Assembly: GCA_026929865.2 (NCBI GenBank)
Contig: CM049418.1
Coordinates: 4,611,501-4,675,500 of the forward strand
DNA: 64,000 bases
Source: Hyperoplus lanceolatus
Taxonomy: Eukaryota; Chordata; Actinopteri; Uranoscopiformes; Ammodytidae
Reading direction: 5' to 3'
In this document: one piece after another, positions 50,151-64,000 of the stretch
How the letters are laid out: the number at the start of each line of letters is the position of its first letter
How positions within the stretch are numbered: position 1 is the stretch's first letter
Program-made: the position numbers and the translations under genes
Notes under the pieces: model-generated
What the model saw: the letters and a program-made list of their open reading frames with translations, nothing else
Databases searched by the model: none
What the model was told of the DNA's origin: nothing

Positions 50151-53050
50151 TCTTATAATCTTCTTATAATAGATACACATTTTGTTCCTGGTGATCTTGA
50201 CACTCACTCAATGACAATTTCTGCATCCGAATCAATTGCAAACCGGCAGTGTTTTCGGGCGAGGGCCGCCTAGGGGTCGGCTGGTTATAAAGGTTTCACT
50301 TGAGGACGTTGGAGCGCCGTCAGCATTCCTCGCTCTCATCTCTTCCTATCAGGTTCACATGCATTCTGGTTTCAATTACGAACAGCTTCTTTGAGGAAGC
50401 AGGCAATAAATAGCGGGAAATAAAAGAAAATGAGAGAAAAAAACGCCAAGGAGAGAAAAAAAAGGACTTGTGTGGATCTTCCAGAGAAGAGCTTTGTGTT
50501 ACCGGGGAAAGAAGATTAAATAATGTATTGATTAGGCAATGGGTAATTAGTATGGTCAGCAAATGTGTATGGATGTGGGGGTTGTTTTAACATAATGATG
50601 TGATTCCTGCCTGGTTTCCCCTACAGGTCATTACGCACTGATCAAAGATTCCCCTCCACCTTTTGTTCTCTCCATGTTTGGCTGCATCGCTCTGCATGTG
50701 TGCTGCTGACTTTGCCAAAAAAGGAGATACGGAGAAGTGTGTACTTCTATTATTGTGAGGACCTTGGTTGACATGCGTAAGAAGCCTTCCCCTCAGGTGG
50801 GTCAGCCTTAAAAGACCAGGGTTGGCTTGAAACAAACTAGTTTGTACAGAATCCCACGTGTCTATTTATGTTGTATATCTAAGGGCAAACGTCCTAATGC
50901 ATGGTCCTATTGGCAAGAACATATTTCCCTAGAAGGCAATATAATTGACACGTCTACAGATAACATGTTCAAATCCACAAAAAATAAGAAATCAAATGTG
51001 ACATTACAAAGATGTGAAAACCAGCCATGTCCTCACTTTTCAAGGTCTAAACCTCTTTAGCGGTTTTCACAAGGATAGACGTACACAAGCCGCGTGCGTG
51101 CGCTGCGTACTATGCGGTATACTGCTCCGACATGGTCTCACTTGACTAACCCGCTTCATTAAATCACACCCTCTTACCCTTCAGCTTACAACACCGCCAC
51201 TCTGTTCACTTTTTTATTCCAGCCCCACGGTGCTTTTACACTTGAGGATTGACCTCTCCCGTTCCATTGTCCTGCACTGTCTTGTTGTATTATGCTTTAT
51301 TGTATTCTCCTGCACTGCTCTATCATACACCGTTAGCCCCTTCTGCTCCTATTATGTCTTATTGTCTCCTCTTTTCCGGCTTTTGTCTCAACTGATTCTT
51401 ATTATTCTACTACAATTTGACTCTAGGTCTGTCTTGTCTTGGTTAGATGCTACCAAAGCCACATACAGTGTATAGGAATAAGGGAGGGCAAGATAAAAGA
51501 ATAAGAGGTGAAGGTTTGGGCTACAGTTTGTCCTTTCCCTCGAACTCCCCACCCCCATTTTCCACTATCTGGAAAATTCAATAGACTAACCTTAAGAATT
51601 TAATTGATGCTGCCAATGGGATTACAAAAGGGTGCGGGCCGGTGCAGGCAGGGGACAGCTGATTAGCAGCGGGGGTAATTGTTAATTGATTGATGTATCT
51701 CCTTACCTCTCTTCCCTCTATGGCTCTTTGAGAGACTGTTTCGTTTGCCACAGCAGCAGCACCAGTGCAGCCGGACAGCGCATTACCATACATCTACAGT
51801 TATCCCCCCTTCTCCTTTCTGAGAACTAGTCTCCTGAATATCTGTACTATAACAGGGTTCATACAGCTTTGTAAGAGTATATTTCAAGCACTTTTAAGAA
51901 TCATGAAGCTATACGTATGTATGCAAAAAAAGGTCATCATTTCATACATTGCCTTATCAGTGTCCTGTGTGGTATTAATTTCTGGGGCTGAAGAAATATT
52001 ACGTTTTTTTTAATTAAAATATTTGTTTAAAATGAATTAATTCCACATTATCAATCAAAATGAGTGTGTGCATGAGCTCAATTTAGTTACATTTCGTGTC
52101 AACCTTCCAGACTCTGTAGGAACTGCTGTATATATTAGACAAAATGTGGCTTAAAAAGTGTGCTGGGTTTAAGGTCACTTGTGTTAAGATCATTTGTGCC
52201 CATTCCTAGTTTACATGCTCAAAGGCGACTAATAACGTGCAGCCACAGTACTTGAAGTGGATTCCATTTATTTTGCACTTGAACACCATTGCAGAATTTC
52301 TTCTCTTGCTGTGTTTTGTTTGATTATACCGATTCTGCTAAACCTGCATTTTCTATTTTCAGAAATTAGCGCAGAAGAGATAAAAGCCCTGTTATTAAAA
52401 AGGAACAAGGATAATGATTTTGCAAGAGAAGTAGCTCTCTAACTGCAAGTAAAAAAAGTAGGAAGGCAAGAGGAACACAGCAAGAGATTTGGATTTGTGT
52501 GTGTGGGTGTAAAGTGATGCTTTTCGGGGGTAACACAATCCTTATTGGGTTCAGCAAACACAAACAATCTCGCCATTATCCTCCTCTTTCCTCTGACTAC
52601 AAGGCCTGCGTTTCATTCCGGTTCCTTCTCAGTGTGAAAACCCTGCGCTGGAACTGTCCAAAGCGGTGACTCCGAGAAACCCTTCCGCTGCAGCTATTTT
52701 CTGCTCAACCCCTATGTCCCAGCCAACGCCAAAAACTAGACTGCCAAGCGCTCTCCCTCCCCCCCAGGGTCTGGCACAGCACTGGGGCTGACCATCAAGC
52801 AATTACACGGGAACTTGGCAATGGGGAGGAAATCCAGTCATTAAAAGGGCTTAACACTGGCAGTGGGTCTCCGTTGGTGGCGAGCCGAGGCGCCCGCTGT
52901 AACCCGTGTTGAATGGGACTACTGGGGTGGTGGAGGAGGGGGGGGTGACTTGTATGAGGGGTTTCATATAGCAAAGATTTGGCAGGGATGGAGTTGGTTT
53001 GTGTCATTGTGTGTTCACGGACATGCAGCTGTTCGCAAACACAAACACAA
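50151..53050. other. Unassigned non-coding stretch
   Basis: Sequence at 51220-51450 rich in CTTATTGT/CTGCACTG words may be an old LINE 3' UTR. No exon or clear element recognised. Confidence 0.35.
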
Positions 53051-53076
53051 ACACACACACACACACACACACACAC
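53051..53076 (+). repeat. (CA)n microsatellite
   Basis: About 13 CA units, preceded by ACAAACACAA repeats. Confidence 0.95.
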
Positions 53077-56000
53077 TCTCCCACTCCGACCAGATGTTCT
53101 CATTCACACACCCGGCTTCCACAGCAGGGTACTATATCATCGCTGTAGGGTAAAAACCTTGTACTTTTAAAATGACAAATATTCAGCAACTCCGGAGAAA
53201 AATCCTGAGTTTCAGCGTGATGACAGTATGTTTTCAACATCTTCATGAGCCCGAGACGATTTGAGATTTTTTTTTTCTAAACCCGCAGCAAAGCCTCGAC
53301 TTTTATCCAACGATGACAGATGATGGGAAGGCATGTGCTGCGGCCCCATGTCCAAGGTTACAGGCGATCGACTGCAGCAGACATAAACAGCATTGGATTG
53401 GGAGCAGCACTGGCTGAGGTTTCAACACATTGATTGAGGGCCGTGATTCTCATCAAGGCATGTGGAGCAAAGGCAAGGCCAGGACACCCTTTGGTTCATC
53501 ACCAAGCAAGTGTGTTTGATATGCATAGTCTGGCTAATATAAAGTTTTCAGTGAAATATGAATTAGTGAAACCAATACAGTGTTGCATATGTATCTCTCA
53601 CACATCTGATTTGCAGCACTAACAGCTTATCAAAAGCAGACAACAAACACCAGGTAAACTGCTCATTTTATATCCCTGCACGTGTCCTACGTCAGAGAAT
53701 TCTTGTATTTTTGATGCATCATGCGATCGAAAATTGATCCTCGAGTTATTATGAAGAAACCGATAAGGTCATGTTGACTTGAATGAGACCTCTGCACGTG
53801 AGCTGCAATATATAAGAAGAAGTAGCAGCTTTAAAACAGATAGTTGTCTGTTGGATGTCAGCATCAAGAGGGGATAGAAGTTTGAAAAGCTTTGTCAATA
53901 GCTCATCATCAGAGGTCACAAGCCCTTTAAAATAGCTGTCGATGAGGGCGACGCGGACATGATCGGACAGCCTCTCTGTCGAGGCCTTAGGAAGTGCTCT
54001 CCATGTTGAACTGCCATTGAACTCCTCACAATTAGTCAGAATTGTTTTTATCATCCACCATCCTCCTTTCTCTCCAGCAGAGTCTTTGAGCAGAGAGCGG
54101 AGAGCACTTTTCAGATGAAGGTATCCCTTAGAGATATTTAAACTCCCATACGTGCCGGCGCTGCCTCCGGGAGTGTGGATGGGGTGGTTATTAATGCATT
54201 ATTTACACACGCTTCCTGCTGTCTTCTATTGTAGCTTGGCTTGATTAAAAAGGGGGGTATTGCTAAGGAGGCACTTTTATTTTTTTTGCACACCGCGATA
54301 GTAGCAGGAGAAGTTACTTTGTTGTGGGGGACTTTTCCTTGTACCTTTTTTTTTTTTTAAGGGATCCTTGGATCCAGCTAAAGATATTATCAGGAATGGG
54401 GGCCCTGAATAAAAAAACAAGCCTTCTAGCTGTAGTCCATCTTCTAGGAGGACAAGGAAACAATGTTGATCTAGAAAATGTTCAGAGATACAATGATGAG
54501 GTCTTTAAAAAGATGTTAACAAGTTAAGTTATTGTGTTACGGGGTATGCTGGAACAGAACCCAACTAAATGCAAAACATGTCCACACCAGTATTTTGGTA
54601 AAAACAAAACTTTTAATGAATCAATGCTTTAAATTTTTTTTATGTTTGCCTGCAGTGTATTGCCTTAATGTAAGCACTGCAGTCCTTTCTTCTAAATAGA
54701 GTGATGTTAAGATATATGATCAGGTAAATACTTTTCAAATACCATGAAAATGCCACTTTGAGATACTGTGACACACTAACTGTTACGGATGCCAAACACT
54801 GGGCCAAATGTGTCTTGTAACCCACGCCCTTCATCTGTAACTATTTCAATTGGACCTAAATGCTTTTTATTCATAATTTTTTAATTAGAACATTGTCTTC
54901 TGGTGTGAAGACGAAGGATGAAACAGGGCCTTCTCCTCCTCTCCTCTCCCCCCAACCCCCCTATAATAATTCCCCCGCTAAATAAATAAAGTCCTCCTTA
55001 CATTGGATGGTCACCGAGGACCATGTTTTAGTGGTATTCTAATTGAAATACATGATTCCCGACAGCTTGTTTCTGCACTTAGTCGCGGCGAACCATATCT
55101 GATTCGTCATTAAGTAATTATGAATGCTAATGCAAATACAGCACCTTTCAAAACGGAGCTCTCCCTCTCCCTCTCCCTCCCTCACTCTCTTTCTCTGTGT
55201 CTCTCCCTATGAGCAAATTAATCACTCGCTCCCCGACGGAAGACGACGCAAGACAGCCGTTTGTGGGGCGGTCACTTTCCTATCTTTCTCTCAAGATATG
55301 AAAGGGAGGAGAGACATAAATGATGTCTTGGGGATTCCACCGGGGAACAGTGGAAGGACTCAAAGGAGAAAATGAGAGCAACTACTCGTTTTTTCTCTTC
55401 CATTCCTCCCCTGTTCCTTGTTACTTTAATAAAGCAAGGAAAGAGGAACGAAATAGAGCCGCTTAGAAGTCTCCCCCATAAAGCACGAGCCAGAGCATTT
55501 TGCAGCAATTACAGACAGATTGGGGATTTAGATATTAGTGCCCGGTGGTCCATTAGCTGGTAATTTGCCTGTCTTTTTTCCCTCTCCACACACTCAGTAG
55601 AGGAGTGTTCGTGGCGCACTAAGATCTCTGGCACTCTAATCCTGTAAATAATAGCTGCACAGGAAAGGAGAGAAGAGGAAGAGAGCAGGTCTGTGATCGC
55701 TGAGTGACACTGAGGCTAGCTGATTGAAAGGGATGGATGGATCGCTATGTGGTGAATGTACACAGTCAGAGGTTTACTTTCACTCAGTCCAATTTATTGG
55801 AATCCCCACTGATTTATAGCACAGAGAAAAATATATAACAAATAACTGATTCACAAGAATCTTCTAAACATTTTAGTTGCATTATTTCTTGAAGGACAAC
55901 CCCCCCCCCCCAACAATTTTCCAGATTTCCTTCCGAATGAAACATTTCTCATTTGCATTTGATACTTTTTATACTCCATCTTTAGGATATGCTACATTTA

Positions 56001-58012
56001 ACCGAGCACAGAGCTCATTTGAGAAAATGTAGGCAACAATATCTGCAATTAAACTAATTTCTAAAAATGTCAAACTATAAAAGGTTCAAATCACAAAATC
56101 CAAAAGCAATAGTATAAATATTGATTATGGACGAAAAAAACAAACACACAAGAACAGGAGAGTCTTGAAACAACCTGAATGAAAATGTCTAAGCTCAAAG
56201 TAAATGTTCCGCCATAAAGGCAACAGTACAGCAAATTGGCTTCTCCATACTGTAAAGCTTGTTATGAGCCGCTGCTGGCAGTGTATTGAGAGGGGACAGT
56301 GGTAGTAGCAGTAGTAGTCCCTGTGGCCTAGTGCCGGGACATGCAAGCTCGGGGTGACATTAATCACGGTCCCCCTCTTCATCGATCGCCTGGATAATGG
56401 TTCCGCTTATCACCTCGCTGGTTTCTAAAGGGGGCAAAAGCCGGACGCGTTCAGGGACATCCTCAGTGTCTTTCATCTCTTTGGTTTATTAAGAGTAGTG
56501 CATTTGAGCATAAACCCTCCTCTCTTCTCATAATAAAGAGGATTTGTTATGGCTTTAGAGAGCAATTCATATTCCGAGGGAACAAACACATCTTTGAAAA
56601 AAAGCCAAAAACACACTGGTCACTTATTAAAAAGCCTTTTTTTCTGCTTACATTGTTTACATAATGGATCTGCTGTGTTGTAGGCTTACTATGTCAGCGA
56701 TGGCATACAGGGTGCCCATCCATCTTTCTTGTCTCCACCCCCTTTTTTTCTCCACACCTCTAATCTCTGCTCTCTCATCTCTCTCTCCGCACGAGGAAGG
56801 TAAGCCGAAATCTCCACAGATCAATTAGGTTGGGGACCTGCCCTTGAAGGCAGGGGAGGGGAGGTAGACAAATGGATGGATGGATGGTTTAGGTGTGTGA
56901 TATATATCGTATATATGAAAATATCTTAATTGTTGTTTTAACTATTTGTGAAATTACAATGTGGAGTATGTCACTCATTTTGCAAAAGGGAAACCTTACT
57001 AACCAGACTTAAGGTGTTTTGTCTTGAGTTGGATCAGCTATGTATAAATACATATAAAGAAATAACTATTGTAATTAATGTGTTGCTTGACATGCAACTA
57101 CATAAGGAGGCTACCCTCAGTTGTAAGTCAATAACTAAGACCTGTTTTTCTTAGATAAGTTGAATTCATTGATATTTTCACTCAAATCTATATTACTATT
57201 AACAATAGCTAGTACAGTACATGGCTTTTTGGCAATTTTGAGTTACAAAGTATCGTTAATTAGCGCTATCGGAAAAATTCCAATAAATATAATTTTCTAT
57301 CAATATCCCACACCCGTATTGGATGGATGGATGGATGGAGGAGCGAACGGAGAAGAGGACAATGTGACATTTACATATCGCTGCAAAAGCACCCCAGGAG
57401 CACCGTACAGACTAGCCAATCTCGCTAGTAAGTCAGCCGCTAGTTGGCTACTTTCCTTGTCACCCCCTCGGCTCTTTGGCCTAAGCTGGCAACCACGCTA
57501 TTAGTAACTGTCAGTCTTTGGCTGAATTAGGCAAACTCCGGGGACACTGGGGATCAGTGGCCCTATGGATGCGGGGGGGGGGGGGGGGCTTGGCGGGGCC
57601 CCCTGAAGACTCAAGAGAGATGGCCCCTGGAAGATGTGAAAGCTAAAACCCTGATCTAGGAGGATATGTGGTTCAAAAGACAAAGAGAGGAGAAGCAGAA
57701 GCAATGCTAGGAGCGTAGAGAAAGCCTAATGAGTCGACACTTGAACCAATATGTGGACAAGATTCTATATGCGATACACAGAGCTGAGAGCAATGTATGT
57801 TATGATTCAGGACAAAGAATGGAGAAGTTGTGTGTCTTTGCAGTCCGATAGAAGGCCTTTAAAGAGAACACCCCAAATGATCAGTGTCTTCCTCTATAGA
57901 TTACCGTCAACATTTCTCCCAAATTCCAACAAATAATATTGTCATTAAGAGCATTGGTATAAAAAGGTAGTGTTTAATATTGGAGTATTTAGTGGCATGT
58001 AATGGTGAGATT
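53077..58012. other. Long non-coding region with enhancer-like blocks
   Basis: Repeat-free blocks at 55020-55145 and 56290-56420 contain homeodomain and octamer words. Tetranucleotide GGAT tracts occur at 56874-56888 and 57319-57340, and a 16-G homopolymer at 57573-57588. The 101-residue minus-strand frame at 53749-54054 resembles no family I recognise. Confidence 0.35.
55130..55137 (+). promoter_or_regulatory. Candidate octamer (POU) motif
   Basis: ATGCAAAT in the context TAAGTAATTATGAATGCTAA-TGCAAAT, next to a homeodomain-type TAATTA. Motif match only. Confidence 0.3.
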
Positions 58013-58014
58013 CT

Positions 58015-58145
58015 AGATTGAAACGCTCCCTTTAGAATTTACAGAAGCTAAGGTGGCTTTCAAGGACAAGAAACTAGTTACCAAAGATGGTATCGTCTCA
58101 AGTCTTTCGACAATATCAGGTGATGAGGTGAAGATGTAGTTATTC
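58015..58145 (-). repeat. Minus-strand fragment of the 15747-16785 dispersed repeat
   Basis: The reverse complement reads CACCTCATCACCTGATATTG, GAAAGACTTGAG, CCATCTTTGGTAACTAG, TTCTTG and AGCTTCTGTAA in the same order as 16620-16720, then continues to TGCCACTAAAT near 57995. Confidence 0.75.
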
Positions 58146-59270
58146 ATAGTATAGTACTTCTTGGTCTGTTTGACTGACACATAGTAATCTGACAAGAAGA
58201 GGAGGTTATCAAATGCCATGCAGATATACAAGGTTTTTTTACAGCTTTGTCACAATAATGTGGTGTAATAGTTAGAAAACTCAAACAAGTGTGAGAGGAA
58301 ACATCTTTCGACCTTAAACGCAGCTTGAACACAAAACTGAGAATTATCTGTGGACTTCTGCTCAAGCGGAGAATATTTTATTATCAAAACATGGAAATGT
58401 TCTGTAGCAATTTCCACATGACAGTTATAATGACTGTACAACTTTGGTCCAGTATGTCTTCCCCTTCCCCGGGTGACACCAGGCTGCGTTCATGTATATG
58501 AATAGAGTGGCATTAAGTTAGGGATAATCATGTACTGCCGCCAATTTAAGGTAATGACAGTGTGAGTATGTGAGTGCATACTGTCTCCATCTCTTTTCCC
58601 CACAGCCATCCCTCATGCATTGGTAATGAGGCGTAGGCTTATTGACTGAGGGTGGAGATATGATTATCTCTCTCCACCTCTCCCCCCTCCCCCCTTTCGA
58701 CATTCTTTTACTCTCTCCCTCACCCCTACCCATCCCTGGCCATTCATCAGAAGTGGATAAGGCATGTTTGTTGCATGTTTATCGATTTGTGCTGATTGTA
58801 AGAAAGCAGGGGAGACTCATTACGAATGGTAGCGAGGGCCCAGAGAGGGGCCCACATGGGGGCCTAAGAGTGTCTCTGAAGGCCTGCATGCTCTCTATAG
58901 ATTGGTTGATCTGCTTGAGCTGCCTCTCTGGGTGAATACTTACACGAAGGATCAGCCCCTCAGAAGAGTTGGAATAGAAACGCCGCAAATGGATTTCCAA
59001 GAGGCTATACTTGTCTTTTTTTATGCTCCAAGGTTGCTCGTGTTTTTCAGTTTTCGGGTTTAAGGAACAAATGAGAAAAAGGCCAATTGTATCAAACCTT
59101 TTGATTATCTAAAGGGGGGGGGGAGATTCTGCATCATCCTTTAAGGCCTACACAGGCCACCATAAAATCATTGACATCTCATTGCTGGAGTCGAACAAAC
59201 GCCAAGAAAAGCACCGATTCATTTCCTGCCAAAGTTTTTTGGAAGTGCACACATCATATACAGTACTTAG
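58146..59270. other. Unassigned non-coding stretch
   Basis: Pyrimidine-rich near 58660-58740 and a poly-G run at 59116-59124. No exon or element end recognised. Confidence 0.4.
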
Positions 59271-59283
59271 ACATGTTTTTATG

Positions 59284-59476
59284 GGGGCGCCCTTAGCTCA
59301 GTTGGTAGGGCGTCCCCCCCCGGGCCGGGACCAGCAGCAGACCCGGGTTCGGTTCCAGCCCGCGGTCGTTCTCTGCATGTCACTCCCCTCTCTGCCCCAT
59401 TTCACCTCTGTCTCTACACTATCATTAAAGCATGAAAAATGCCAAAAAATATCTTTGAAAAGAAAAAGAAAAAAAT
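59284..59476 (+). mobile_element. tRNA-derived SINE with 13-bp target duplication
   Basis: The tRNA-like head has A-box TAGCTCAGTTGGTA and B-box GGTTCGGTTCC; a tail with CCCCATTTCACCTCTGTC and ATGAAAAATGCC follows, then an A-rich end. A perfect 13-bp duplication ACATGTTTTTATG flanks it (59271-59283 and 59477-59489). It is not an intact tRNA gene because the anticodon arm and 3' acceptor are not preserved. Confidence 0.92.
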
Positions 59477-59489
59477 ACATGTTTTTATG

Positions 59490-64000
<4,511 letters not shown>

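Noticed and set aside
53749..54054. 101-residue minus-strand frame with a regular Leu pattern
   Set aside because: Considered as a possible exon, but no family is recognised, no convincing splice sites flank it, and its length is within chance for a 64-kb window.
59284..59360. tRNA gene
   Set aside because: Pol III boxes are present, but the clover-leaf is broken and a SINE tail, A-rich end and target duplication follow; it is a SINE head.

Overview
This window looks like a stretch of ray-finned fish (teleost) nuclear genome. The evidence is the large number of long dinucleotide microsatellites (mostly CA/GT, also GA/CT and AT), the mix of Ty3/gypsy, non-LTR, hAT, TTAA-type and TA-type transposable elements, and tRNA-derived SINEs with a shared 3' tail, all of which resemble common fish repeat families. 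I found no host protein-coding exon, rRNA, intact tRNA gene, CRISPR array or prokaryotic-style operon. It is best read as intergenic or long-intron DNA ('gene desert' type). Species and locus cannot be fixed from the sequence alone.

Layout. At 1-4068 lies a decayed Ty3/gypsy LTR retrotransposon on the minus strand: partial reverse transcriptase, CCHC zinc-knuckle Gag, a candidate primer-binding site and a candidate 5' LTR. A 938-bp non-autonomous hAT element with a perfect 8-bp target duplication has inserted into the LTR. At 6590-8905 a minus-strand non-LTR retrotransposon remnant is split by a 1.1-kb TA-flanked DNA element (copy 1), which itself carries the 3' end of a different LINE. A second copy (copy 2, 36856-38165) sits in another dispersed repeat, with a SINE inserted exactly at its right edge. 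At 15747-16785 and 49400-50150 a dispersed repeat family is interrupted by two different TTAA-flanked elements; a third fragment lies at about 58015-58145. A small inverted-repeat MITE family occurs at 4996, 11153 and 21998, with a possible fragment at 15207. Another tRNA-derived SINE with a 13-bp target duplication is at 59284-59476.

Between these are long, mostly repeat-free stretches (notably 25-34 kb, 45-46 kb, 54-56 kb and 60-61 kb). They contain clustered homeodomain-type TAAT/AATTA cores, octamer, TCF/LEF and SOX-like words. They read like conserved non-coding or enhancer DNA, but conservation cannot be tested here.

The most unusual observation is in the two TA-flanked elements. Their bodies are nearly identical, yet the motif in their terminal inverted repeats has changed, and the same change appears in internal inverted copies of the motif (with one internal site left in the old form). 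That suggests concerted replacement of repeated recognition sites across the element.
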